Source: Chryseobacterium cheonjiense
GTDB taxonomy: Bacteria; Bacteroidota; Bacteroidia; Flavobacteriales; Weeksellaceae
NCBI RefSeq assembly: GCF_012927265.1
Contig: NZ_JABBGF010000001.1
Span: 804,502-868,501, forward strand
Length of the DNA: 64,000 bases
Reading direction: 5' to 3'
Under the pieces are notes generated by a model, which was given only the letters and a program-made list of their open reading frames with translations, made no database searches and was not told where the DNA came from. The position numbers and the translations under genes are program-made. Shown here piece by piece: positions 56,440 through 64,000 of this stretch. Within the stretch, counting starts at the first letter, position 1. The number at the start of each line of letters is the position of its first letter.

Positions 56440-57267
56440 ATGAAAAATATTGTGGCAGCTCTGGCTTTATCAACACTCATGATGGTTTCCTGCAAAAAAA
56501 ACGAAAACAGCAGTACCGACATTGTTACAAATGATACTGTTCAGGCGAACTCATTTACGGTAGATTCTGTAAAAGTGAATGATTCATTACAGCTTAGTGA
56601 TTCGCTAAAAGTTAAATATTCATCTACCATGCTGGTATTCCCAAATATTGAAAATAAGACGCTTCTTGACAGCATTTATTTTGACCAAAAAAACATCAGC
56701 GACTTTTCAAAAAACGGACTCCAGGCAGTGCTTGAAAAAAATAAAAATGAGTATTTCAATACCATAAAAAAGGATTCTAAAGAGTGGATTTCCGATATGA
56801 ACTTTTCACAGGAATGGTACTCGGATACAGGAATGAAGCTTAAATCAAGAATCAAAGATTATATCCATATTCAATATATCTGGGGTTCTTATGAAGGAGG
56901 AGCTCACGATAATTACGGATTTTCAGAAAGAGTTTTTGATCTGAAAAATAATAAAAAGCTTCAGTTGAAAGATATTACTACAATGCCTAAGACTAAAATT
57001 GAAGCAATGCTGCTGAAAAATATTAACAAAATAAACAGCGGAACTACAGATAATTCCGGAGCTGTAAATAATTCAGAGATGCTTTTGGTAGATGTAGTTC
57101 CTGCAACAGATAATTTTTATTTCGACGAAAAAAATCTGTATTTCCATTACAGCCCTTACGAGATTGCCGCATTTGCAGCAGGGGATATTACCATTCCTGT
57201 TTCATGGAAAGAACTGAAAGGTACCATTAATCCCGAATTTGAAAAAAGAATGGGCATTAGCTATTAA
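56440..57267 (+). CDS. DUF3298-type lipoprotein, copy 1
   Basis: 275 aa. Lipobox MVSCKKN (Cys18). Residues about 120-275 hold the DUF4163/DUF3298 pattern: YIHIQYIWGSYEGGAHDNYGFSERVFDLKNNKKLQLKDI and NLYFHYSPYEIAAFAAGDITIPVSWKELK, as in RsiV-type proteins that bind lysozyme. The role is likely extracytoplasmic binding; its ligand is unknown. A paralogue follows 24 bp downstream. Confidence 0.85.
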   Translation: MKNIVAALALSTLMMVSCKKNENSSTDIVTNDTVQANSFTVDSVKVNDSLQLSDSLKVKYSSTMLVFPNIENKTLLDSIYFDQKNISDFSKNGLQAVLEKNKNEYFNTIKKDSKEWISDMNFSQEWYSDTGMKLKSRIKDYIHIQYIWGSYEGGAHDNYGFSERVFDLKNNKKLQLKDITTMPKTKIEAMLLKNINKINSGTTDNSGAVNNSEMLLVDVVPATDNFYFDEKNLYFHYSPYEIAAFAAGDITIPVSWKELKGTINPEFEKRMGISY

Positions 57268-57291
57268 GGCTGTTACAAATTAATAAACACA

Positions 57292-58107
57292 ATGATGAAA
57301 AAAACGTATTTCCTATATGCCTTCATTTTGCTTACGAGCATCTTTGCCTGCAAAGAGTTTGGGAATGAAAAGAAGAATACTGACAAGAACGGCTTTGGCC
57401 GGATCAGTATAGATTCTGTAATAGAAGAAGATACCGTTAAAATTTCTGATTCTGTAGTATTGCGTTATTCTTCTAAGCTTTTATGGTTTCCCAATCTTGA
57501 CAATAAAAATTTTCTTGCAGAAATTTATTCTGGTAAAGAAATATCCGATTTCTCCAGAAACGGGCTTCAGGCTTATCTTAAAAAAGAAAAACAGTCGGTT
57601 TATGACAGGATGAAAAATTCAGGCGGACTTTCACATGTAAAACAGCAGCAGCAATGGTCTTATATTTCTCAGATGAATGTACGGATGAACAGGAATAATT
57701 ATGTTTCCATTCAGTATTATACCAGCCAATTTGAAGCCGAACATAGAGTACAGTATCATTATGTGGAGAAAGTTTTTGATTTTAAAAACCAGAAAAAACT
57801 TGATTTATCTGATGTTTTAGTACTGTCGGAAGAAACCATCAGTAAAATTTTAAAACTCAGCTTCGAAAAAACTACTATGATGCAGCAAATCAAAACCTAC
57901 GATAGAGAAGCGTATAAGATTCTCTCTGCGATTACTTTTCCCGTTACCCGAAATTTTTACTTTGATGATTCCAACCTTTATTTTCATTATAATATGAATG
58001 AGATCAGCCATGATTATGATATCGGAGATATTATTCTCACGATCTCATGGGAAGATATGAAGGAATATATAAAACCTGATTTTGCCCGAAGAATGAAAAT
58101 TAACTGA
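57292..58107 (+). CDS. DUF3298-type lipoprotein, copy 2
   Basis: 271 aa (ATG 57292 or 57295). Lipobox IFACKEF (Cys20). Same layout as copy 1: LRYSSKLLWFPNLDNKNFLAEIY, FSRNGLQAYLKKEK and NLYFHYNMNEISHDYDIGDIILTISWEDMKEYI. It lacks the conserved GGAH turn of copy 1 (EAEHRVQYHYVEK instead), so the two have diverged. It is a tandem duplicate, followed by a terminator. Confidence 0.83.
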   Translation: MMKKTYFLYAFILLTSIFACKEFGNEKKNTDKNGFGRISIDSVIEEDTVKISDSVVLRYSSKLLWFPNLDNKNFLAEIYSGKEISDFSRNGLQAYLKKEKQSVYDRMKNSGGLSHVKQQQQWSYISQMNVRMNRNNYVSIQYYTSQFEAEHRVQYHYVEKVFDFKNQKKLDLSDVLVLSEETISKILKLSFEKTTMMQQIKTYDREAYKILSAITFPVTRNFYFDDSNLYFHYNMNEISHDYDIGDIILTISWEDMKEYIKPDFARRMKIN

Positions 58108-58111
58108 ATTT

Positions 58112-58140
58112 AATGCTTTCTAATCTGAAAGCATTTTTTA
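58112..58140 (+). terminator. Terminator overlapping the next promoter
   Basis: AATGCTTTC / GAAAGCATT stem with a 6-nt loop and a T run; the -7 element of the next gene begins at its T run. Confidence 0.85.
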
Positions 58141-58146
58141 ATTTTG
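58139..58146 (+). promoter_or_regulatory. -7 promoter element for the DAGK-family gene
   Basis: TAATTTTG ends 5 nt before the ATG at 58152, a leaderless-type arrangement. It directly abuts the terminator hairpin of the preceding gene. Confidence 0.6.
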
Positions 58147-58151
58147 CATCA

Positions 58152-59003
58152 ATGGAAAAAGTAGCCTTCATCATCAATCCTTTTTCGGCCAAAAGAAACT
58201 ATCAGCCGTTTCTCAATGAACTGCATGCCAAGGTGAAAGATCCCTTGTATTATATTTCAGAATCTATTTTGGGAACCGATGATTTTATTAAGGCACATTA
58301 TGCCGAAGTTGATGTTTTCGTGGCCATCGGTGGAGACGGAACGATTTCAACAGTAGCCCGTAATCTCATTAATACAGAAAAAATCCTGGCTATTTTTCCG
58401 GCGGGCTCCGGCAATGGATTTTCCAACGAAACCAATTTCAGCAAAAACCTGGATGAGCTTCTCGAAAAGCTGCGGGCAAAAAAATCCAGAAAGATTGATA
58501 CTTTTACCATCAACGGTAGACTGTCCATTAATGTTTCGGGAACAGGTTTCGACGGCAAAGTGGTGAAAGAATTTGAAAAAACCACCCGCGGTTTTAAAAA
58601 CTATATTAAAGTTTCCCTTAAAACATTTTTCAGCTACAAACCGAAAAAGGTAAAATTTTTGGATGAAAAATACAAGGAATACAACGGCAAATACCTGATG
58701 GTGAATATTGCCAATACCCGCCAGTTCGGGAATAATGCGTACATCGCACCACATGCAAGTAAAAGTGACGGACTGGTCGATATGGTACTGGTAAAAAAGT
58801 TCCCGATTACCTATTCTCCGCTTTTTGCATTTAGAATGTTCACCAAAAAACTGAAAGATGATAATTACATCACTTACCTCCCTGTTTCAGAAATAGAGTT
58901 TAAGGTTAATACCAAAAACTGGCATATTGATGGTGAATTCAATAAAATCAAATCACCCATTCACGTAAAAGTTCAGCCTTCAAGTTTGAATATTTTGATT
59001 TAA
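58152..59003 (+). CDS. Diacylglycerol kinase family protein (YegS/DagK-like)
   Basis: 283 aa from ATG at 58152 (MEKVAFIINPFSAKRNYQPF). An earlier in-frame ATG at 58113 lies inside the terminator and is rejected. AIGGDGTISTVARNL is the ATP-binding loop and FPAGSGNGFSNE the substrate motif; VDMVLVKKFPITYSP and IDGEFNKIKSP complete the lipid-kinase fold. It phosphorylates a diacylglycerol- or sphingosine-like lipid; Bacteroidetes make sphingolipids, so either is possible. Confidence 0.92.
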   Translation: MEKVAFIINPFSAKRNYQPFLNELHAKVKDPLYYISESILGTDDFIKAHYAEVDVFVAIGGDGTISTVARNLINTEKILAIFPAGSGNGFSNETNFSKNLDELLEKLRAKKSRKIDTFTINGRLSINVSGTGFDGKVVKEFEKTTRGFKNYIKVSLKTFFSYKPKKVKFLDEKYKEYNGKYLMVNIANTRQFGNNAYIAPHASKSDGLVDMVLVKKFPITYSPLFAFRMFTKKLKDDNYITYLPVSEIEFKVNTKNWHIDGEFNKIKSPIHVKVQPSSLNILI

Positions 59004-59011
59004 ATTATTCA

Positions 59012-59503
59012 TTAAAATCTGTTAAAGCTGTAAATCTCTCCATATCCATCGGTGCACTCTCTGAAAAACTCTTTCGGTAAACCATTTTTAAGATTGATTT
59101 TCGATGCAATATTTTTATTACATTGTGAATTTGTATTTTGGAAAATTAAAATTTTATTCATTAGTTTCGTGGGTAAATCTGTATCTACAGCAACAGGGTA
59201 ATTTCCTAAATATTGATTCTCCCCGTTAAATATAAGTATTCTATTTGTTGCCCTGCGGGATAGACCCCAAATCCAACTTGAATTCATAATTTTATAAGTT
59301 TTTCCCTGGTTTGTTTTAACGGTTCCCAAATACGTCAAATGTGTTTCCGTGTCTCCTTTTTCTGTCCATTTTCCGAAAATTAATTTTTTTCCAGTTAATC
59401 CTTTCTGTAGAGTTAACAGCCGAATTTTATTATCATTAATTTGCGATTTTCCAAAAACCGATGCTAATAAAAATATAGCGAATAAAGATTGAGTAATGTA
59501 CAT
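59012..59503 (-). CDS. Hypothetical exported protein
   Basis: 163 aa with a signal peptide (MYITQSLFAIFLLASVFG). The rest is a small beta-rich, Lys/Asn-rich domain (LTYLGTVKTNQGKTYKIMNSSWIWGLSRRATNRILIFNGENQYLGNYPVAV) with Cys residues near the end (NSQCNKNIAS...RECTDGYGEIY). No family recognised. It lies 10 bp after the dicarboxylate symporter gene on the same strand. Confidence 0.75.
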   Translation of the reverse strand: MYITQSLFAIFLLASVFGKSQINDNKIRLLTLQKGLTGKKLIFGKWTEKGDTETHLTYLGTVKTNQGKTYKIMNSSWIWGLSRRATNRILIFNGENQYLGNYPVAVDTDLPTKLMNKILIFQNTNSQCNKNIASKINLKNGLPKEFFRECTDGYGEIYSFNRF

Positions 59504-59513
59504 TTTTATCAGA

Positions 59514-60794
59514 TTAAACTTCCAGCTTTTCCTCTACGTTACCGGAATGATCCAGGGCATATTGCAGCTGACTTTTATCCAGTTGCTTTTCCCAGTTGGC
59601 AACCACGACCGTTGCTACGGAATTTCCGATCACATTCGTTAAAGCTCGGCATTCGCTCATAAATTTATCAATTCCCAAAATCAGTGTCATTCCTGCAATA
59701 GGAATTTCAGGAACTACAGCAAGCGTGGCGGCTAATGTTACAAAACCGGCCCCGGTAACTCCTGCAGCACCTTTTGAACTTAACATGGCCACTAACAGCA
59801 GCATGATCTGTTTTTCGATCGGGAGATGAATATTCAAAGCCTGCGCGATAAACAGTGAAGCCAGTGTCATGTAAATATTGGTACCGTCCAGATTGAAAGA
59901 ATATCCTGTCGGAACAACTAAACCCACAATCGCTCTCGAACATCCTGCCTTTTCCAGTTTTTCCATGATTCCCGGAAGTGCAGATTCGGACGAACTGGTT
60001 CCTAAAACCAACAGCAGTTCTTCTTTAAGATAGTACATCAGTTTAAAGATATTGAATCCGTTGTACCACGCTACCGCTCCTAAAACCAAAACCACAAATA
60101 AGGCAGAAGTAATGTAAAACGTTCCAACCAGGAATATTAAATTTAAAACAGAGTGAAGTCCATACTTGCCGATCGTAAAGGCCATTGCCCCAAAAGCTCC
60201 GATAGGTGCAAGCTTCATCAGCATATGCACAATTTTGAAAACCGGTGTCGAAAGGTCCTGCAGAAATTCGGTGACTTTCCTGCTTTTTTCTTTTGTTAAA
60301 ACAAGGGCAACTCCCATCAGGATAGCAACAAGAAGAACCTGAAGGATATTTTCTCCCACCAGCGGACTGAAGAGCGTTTCCGGAATAATATTCATAATAA
60401 ACCCGGTGAGGGTAGTTTCGTGCGCTTTCTGCTGATACTGTGATACGTCTCCCGAAAGGGTAGCAGGATCTATATTCAGTCCGTGTCCGGGTTGCAAAAT
60501 GTTTCCAACTACAAGTCCGATAATCAAAGCCAGTGTCGAAAAGGTTAAGAAGTAAATCATGGCTTTAACAGCAATTCTTCCTACTTTCTTGAGATCTGTC
60601 ATGTGTGCAATTCCCAAAGTAAGGGTAATAAAAATTACCGGAGCGATAATCATTTTTACCAGTTTGATGAATCCGTCACCCAGAGGTTTCATCTTTTCCC
60701 CGAGTTCAGGATAAAATTTTCCTAAAAGAATTCCGGCAATAATAGCGATCACCACCTGAAGATAAAGCTGCTGATAAAGTTTTTTTGCTTTCAA
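59514..60794 (-). CDS. Dicarboxylate/amino acid:cation symporter (DAACS family)
   Basis: 426 aa, about 8 helices and two re-entrant loops. [40 protein letters not shown] (serine-rich loop) and [22 protein letters not shown] (substrate and Na-binding NLDGT motif) are DctA/GltP signatures. It imports C4-dicarboxylates or acidic amino acids with Na+ or H+; the exact substrate is unclear. Confidence 0.95.
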   Translation of the reverse strand: MKAKKLYQQLYLQVVIAIIAGILLGKFYPELGEKMKPLGDGFIKLVKMIIAPVIFITLTLGIAHMTDLKKVGRIAVKAMIYFLTFSTLALIIGLVVGNILQPGHGLNIDPATLSGDVSQYQQKAHETTLTGFIMNIIPETLFSPLVGENILQVLLVAILMGVALVLTKEKSRKVTEFLQDLSTPVFKIVHMLMKLAPIGAFGAMAFTIGKYGLHSVLNLIFLVGTFYITSALFVVLVLGAVAWYNGFNIFKLMYYLKEELLLVLGTSSSESALPGIMEKLEKAGCSRAIVGLVVPTGYSFNLDGTNIYMTLASLFIAQALNIHLPIEKQIMLLLVAMLSSKGAAGVTGAGFVTLAATLAVVPEIPIAGMTLILGIDKFMSECRALTNVIGNSVATVVVANWEKQLDKSQLQYALDHSGNVEEKLEV

Positions 60795-60859
60795 TGAAAT
60801 TGTTTTGAAGCGCGAAAATTATGAAAAAATTATTGTTTACTATGACAAATGTCAGTAAA

Positions 60860-60892
60860 AGTTTCGGCGGAGCTGAAAGCTCCGCCGAAACT
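60860..60892. repeat. Perfect hairpin repeat element
   Basis: 15-bp perfect stem AGTTTCGGCGGAGCT / AGCTCCGCCGAAACT with a GAA loop, between the DctA-like gene and ggt. Its TTTCGGCGG arm resembles that of the hairpin at 47319-47356 and both may belong to one family. Confidence 0.6.
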
Positions 60893-60938
60893 AGATCGTC
60901 TAAATTCTTAAAGAAGAAGAATCAAAGTCTTTTAAATA

Positions 60939-62624
60939 TTATTCCACCGCTACCGAATCATCACCTCTGCCATCTGCAACAGCATGAATGTTTCCCTCCT
61001 CGTCAATCAGGATCATCTCTGTTCTCCCGATTTGTCCCCATTTTTCAGCTTTATAGCCCAGCTTTTCCATATCCGTTATAGTAGTTTCAGGAAAATTCTT
61101 TTCAAAGGCAACTGTTTCCGGAAGCCATTGGTGATGGAATTTCGGAGCATTCACAGACATGTTGGCATTCAGTTTAAAATCCACCACATTTACAATTGAC
61201 TGATAAACAGAGGTAGGAATCGTCGTTCCTCCCGGTGTTCCTACAACCATATAAGGTTTCCCGTTTTTCAGGACAATAGTCGGAGTCATTGAAGAAAGCA
61301 TTCTTTTATTGGGCTGAATAGAATTAGCCTCTCCGCCCACGGCCCCAAACATATTTGGAACTCCTGGTTTGATGGAGAAATCATCCATTTCATTGTTTAA
61401 GAAAAATCCTGCTCCCGAAACAACAACTTTACTTCCGTATAGGCCATTCAGCGTTGTGGTAACGGCAGCGGCATTTCCATCCTTATCAATAACAGAAATA
61501 TGGGTAGTTTCGGTAGATTCTTTAGGTTGTTTTATGATTTTACCGACTTCTGCGCTGGGAGTGGCTTTGTTAAAACTGAAACTTTTCCATCTGTTTTTTA
61601 AATATTCATCGGAAATAAGGTATGAAGTTTTATCCTGAATAAACCCGGGATCTCCCATATATTCAGCCCGGTCGGCATACGCTCTTCTTTCAGCTTCCAC
61701 CATAACCTGAACGGCCTTTACTGAATTCTGCTGATATTTTTCAAGATTTTCGTAAGCTGCCATTTTAAGCATTTGTGCCAGAAGGATACCACCGCTTGAA
61801 GGTAACGGCATCGAAACAATCTGATTTCCTTTATAATCGAAGTCCAAGGCTTTCCTTTCAGCAACTTTATAGTTTTTCAGGTCTTCCGGGGTGATAATTC
61901 CGGTTCCCTTTTTCATTTCGGCAACAAGAAGTTCTGCGGTTTTACCCTCATAAAATCCTTTTTGTCCTGATTTTTGAATCCGTTTTAAAGTTTCTGCCAG
62001 TTCTTTTTGGATGAGAAGGTCGCCTGTTTTCCATGGAGTATTTTTCACAAAAACAATATTTGTTTTATTGTGTCGCTCGAAGTTTGTTTTATTGTTGTTC
62101 AAAAGGTCTGCTTCCTGCCGTGTAATAGCGAATCCTTTTTCAGCCAAATCTATCGCCGGTTGAATCAGCTGCTCCATCGGCAACTTGCAATGCTTCAGCG
62201 TTGCAAAAAAACCGGCCACACTTCCTGGAACTCCCACAGCAAGTCTTCCGTTTTGTGAAAGATCAGTATCGGCCTTTCCTTTTTTATCAAGATACATATC
62301 GTGAGTAGCCTTTGAAGGTGCTGTCTCACGGTAGTCGAGTGTGAATTTTTCACCATTATTTTTTACGCCTACCAAAAAGCCGCCGCCGCCGATATTCCCG
62401 GCCTGCGGATAAACGACGGCAAGCGCATACTGTGTGGCAACAACTGCATCGTAAGCATTACCTCCCATCCTCAATATTTTAGCACCTGCCTCGCTTGCAA
62501 GCGGATGTGCCGAAACAACAATACCTTTATTTTTTACCTTTACCTCTTTTACAATGTTGATATCAGTATATTGTGCTGATACTGTGGAAGTAAATAGAAT
62601 CAGTAAAACAATAATCTTTTTCAT
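60939..62624 (-). CDS. ggt: Gamma-glutamyltransferase
   Basis: 561 aa with a signal peptide (MKKIIVLLILFTSTVSA), so periplasmic or secreted. STETTHISVIDKDGNAAAVTTTLN holds the autocleavage Thr that splits the two subunits; SMPLPSSGGILLAQMLK and VGTPGGTTIPTSVYQSI are conserved substrate blocks. It cleaves gamma-glutamyl amide bonds of glutathione and related peptides. It stands alone after the hairpin repeat. Confidence 0.96.
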   Translation of the reverse strand: MKKIIVLLILFTSTVSAQYTDINIVKEVKVKNKGIVVSAHPLASEAGAKILRMGGNAYDAVVATQYALAVVYPQAGNIGGGGFLVGVKNNGEKFTLDYRETAPSKATHDMYLDKKGKADTDLSQNGRLAVGVPGSVAGFFATLKHCKLPMEQLIQPAIDLAEKGFAITRQEADLLNNNKTNFERHNKTNIVFVKNTPWKTGDLLIQKELAETLKRIQKSGQKGFYEGKTAELLVAEMKKGTGIITPEDLKNYKVAERKALDFDYKGNQIVSMPLPSSGGILLAQMLKMAAYENLEKYQQNSVKAVQVMVEAERRAYADRAEYMGDPGFIQDKTSYLISDEYLKNRWKSFSFNKATPSAEVGKIIKQPKESTETTHISVIDKDGNAAAVTTTLNGLYGSKVVVSGAGFFLNNEMDDFSIKPGVPNMFGAVGGEANSIQPNKRMLSSMTPTIVLKNGKPYMVVGTPGGTTIPTSVYQSIVNVVDFKLNANMSVNAPKFHHQWLPETVAFEKNFPETTITDMEKLGYKAEKWGQIGRTEMILIDEEGNIHAVADGRGDDSVAVE

Positions 62625-62680
62625 TTACAAATTTTGTAATCCAATTTACGATTTTGTTTTAAGATAGGCTTTAAAATATT

Positions 62681-62688
62681 TACTTTTG
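62681..62688 (+). promoter_or_regulatory. -7 promoter element for the threonine dehydrogenase gene
   Basis: TACTTTTG, 25 nt before the ATG at 62714, with TTG at 62654-62656. Confidence 0.5.
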
Positions 62689-62713
62689 CTTGTATCAACT
62701 AATAAAAATAAAA

Positions 62714-63679
62714 ATGGAATCCCACACGGAAAGAATACTTATTACAGGTGCCTTAGGGCAAATCGGTACCGAGCTTACAAACAGACTTGTTGAAATTCAT
62801 GGAACGGAAAACGTTGTTGCTTCCGGGCTCGACAGATGGCAGAAGGGCATTACTTCTGCAGGATATTATGAAAGAATGGACGTTACAAATACACAGTTGG
62901 TAAGACAGATCATTAAAGATTATGAAATCACAACGGTTTATCATCTGGCTTCCTTGTTATCCGGTACTTCAGAAAAGCAGCCGATTTTCGCATGGAAGCT
63001 GAATCTTGAACCTCTTCTTCACTTCTGTGAAATGGCAAAAGAAGGACTTATTCAGAAAATTTTCTGGCCAAGTTCAATTGCTGTTTTCGGAAAAGGAATT
63101 CCAAAAGAAAATGTAGGGCAGGACGTAGTATTAAATCCTACTACCGTGTATGGAATATCTAAAATGGCAGGAGAAAAATGGTGCGAGTATTATTTCGACA
63201 AACATGGGGTAGATGTAAGAAGTATTCGCTATCCCGGATTAATTTCATGGAAGACTCCGGCAGGTGGCGGAACAACAGATTATGCTGTTGAGATTTTTTA
63301 TGAAGCTATAGAAGAAGGAAAATATACAAGTTTCATTTCTGAAAATACAGGGATGCCGATGCTTTATATGGATGATGCCATCAATGCAACGCTTAAGCTT
63401 ATGGAAGCTCCGAAAGAAAATCTTAGCGTACGATCTTCTTACAATCTCGGAGGAATGTCTTTCACCCCGAAAGAACTTGCTGAAGAAATTAAGAAAAAAA
63501 TACCGGAATTTGAAATTGATTACAAGCCGGATTTCAGACAGCAGATTGCAGATTCCTGGCCGGCATCAATCGATGATTCTGTGGCAAAAAATGATTGGGG
63601 ATTATCGTATGATTACGGAATTTCTGAAATGACGAAAGACATGATTAAGAATCTGAAAGTGAAACTTAATAAAAATTAA
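62714..63679 (+). CDS. L-threonine 3-dehydrogenase, epimerase-type (SDR)
   Basis: 321 aa from ATG at 62714 (MESHTERILITGALGQIGTEL); a reading from 62690 starts with TTG. GALGQIG is the NAD-binding loop, YGISKMAGE the catalytic Tyr/Lys, and PGLISWKTPAGGGTTDYAVEIFYEAIEE the block typical of the extended-SDR threonine dehydrogenases. It oxidises threonine to 2-amino-3-oxobutyrate with NAD+. The gene symbol is withheld because zinc-type tdh enzymes are unrelated. Confidence 0.9.
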   Translation: MESHTERILITGALGQIGTELTNRLVEIHGTENVVASGLDRWQKGITSAGYYERMDVTNTQLVRQIIKDYEITTVYHLASLLSGTSEKQPIFAWKLNLEPLLHFCEMAKEGLIQKIFWPSSIAVFGKGIPKENVGQDVVLNPTTVYGISKMAGEKWCEYYFDKHGVDVRSIRYPGLISWKTPAGGGTTDYAVEIFYEAIEEGKYTSFISENTGMPMLYMDDAINATLKLMEAPKENLSVRSSYNLGGMSFTPKELAEEIKKKIPEFEIDYKPDFRQQIADSWPASIDDSVAKNDWGLSYDYGISEMTKDMIKNLKVKLNKN

Positions 63680-63762
63680 TAAGTAAAGTTTTACTTTAAT
63701 TAGGATATAATTTAACATCTGATTTTTAAATATTTAAAAATTTTATCTAAAAATTACTTAAT

Positions 63763-64000
63763 ATGATATTATTGAATTTTAACATCGTGAATATTGAAGC
63801 TAAATGCAAAAATGGTGCTGAAGTTTCCGATGATGAAAGACTGAAAATTTCAGAAAATAATACAAAAGCTATTTTAAGAATTTTAGATATTCATGATATA
63901 AAAGCAAGCTTTTTTGTTGAAGTTTCTTTGGTAGAAAAATTACAGAACTTACTAAAAGCAATTTCATTCCAGGGGCATGAAATTGCTTTTTACAATAAAG
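63763..64000 (+). CDS. Polysaccharide deacetylase (NodB-fold)-like protein, C-terminus beyond window
   Basis: Open from ATG at 63763 to the window edge (79 codons, no stop). TKAILRILDIHDIKASFFVEVS followed by ISFQGHEIAFYNK is the NodB-fold start seen in polysaccharide deacetylases. The strand that normally carries the metal-binding Asp pair (SFDIEEFD in relatives) reads LNFNIVNIEAK, with Asn and Ile in place of both Asp. So it may be inactive or altered. Only the N-terminal part can be seen. Confidence 0.65.
   Translation, partial: MILLNFNIVNIEAKCKNGAEVSDDERLKISENNTKAILRILDIHDIKASFFVEVSLVEKLQNLLKAISFQGHEIAFYNK

Overview
This window looks like chromosomal DNA of a Flavobacteriia member close to Chryseobacterium (Weeksellaceae). 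Evidence: AT-rich sequence, short or absent Shine-Dalgarno sites, many promoters with the Bacteroidetes -7 element TAnnTTTG, three type IX secretion (T9SS) sorting-domain proteins, a monomeric NADP isocitrate dehydrogenase, lipoproteins of Bacteroidetes type, and a trpEGDCFBA order. There is no rRNA, tRNA, CRISPR array, transposase or prophage, so this is mostly core genome with a few accessory genes.

Layout. 1-6100: a truncated S41 peptidase lipoprotein, a metallo-beta-lactamase-fold hydrolase, a small GNAT protein, then an AraC regulator, aldo/keto reductase and MFS pump that share a repeated candidate operator. 6.3-10.7 kb: isocitrate dehydrogenase, thiol peroxidase and a DUF763 protein, with dispersed palindromic repeats between them. 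10.7-14.3 kb: two short-chain dehydrogenases, a Crp/Fnr regulator whose own promoter and one dehydrogenase promoter carry the same 16-bp palindrome, and two small orphan genes. 14.5-18.9 kb: sulfate assimilation (Rrf2 regulator, cysH, cysD, cysN, TauE-type exporter).

19.4-30.6 kb is a complete heme-acquisition island: two T9SS-secreted proteins (one HmuY-like) facing a TonB receptor, HmuY lipoprotein, ABC importer (substrate-binding protein, permease, ATPase), an unexpected methyltransferase, a hemin-degrading factor and a ChaN-like heme-binding protein. The two promoter regions are duplicated copies of a sequence carrying a probable Fur operator. 30.9-34.1 kb: an exported peptide-deformylase-like protein with a substituted metal ligand, and an nfs-ohrR-ohr peroxide-resistance operon with a clear OhrR-type palindrome.

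34.1-42.3 kb: membrane protein, lipB, then the full tryptophan operon preceded by a short, previously unlisted leader peptide gene with three consecutive Trp codons and a terminator/antiterminator pair, i.e. classical attenuation. 42.4-52.4 kb: small lipoprotein, cytochrome c lipoprotein, lysS, a very AT-rich T9SS delta-60-repeat protein, a double OmpA-domain protein, a ClbS-like protein, cydAB and gyrB. 52.5-64 kb: a tandem DUF3857/transglutaminase pair in which the second has lost the catalytic Cys and His, two paralogous DUF3298 lipoproteins, a diacylglycerol-kinase-family protein, a dicarboxylate symporter, gamma-glutamyltransferase, threonine dehydrogenase and the start of a NodB-fold deacetylase-like gene.
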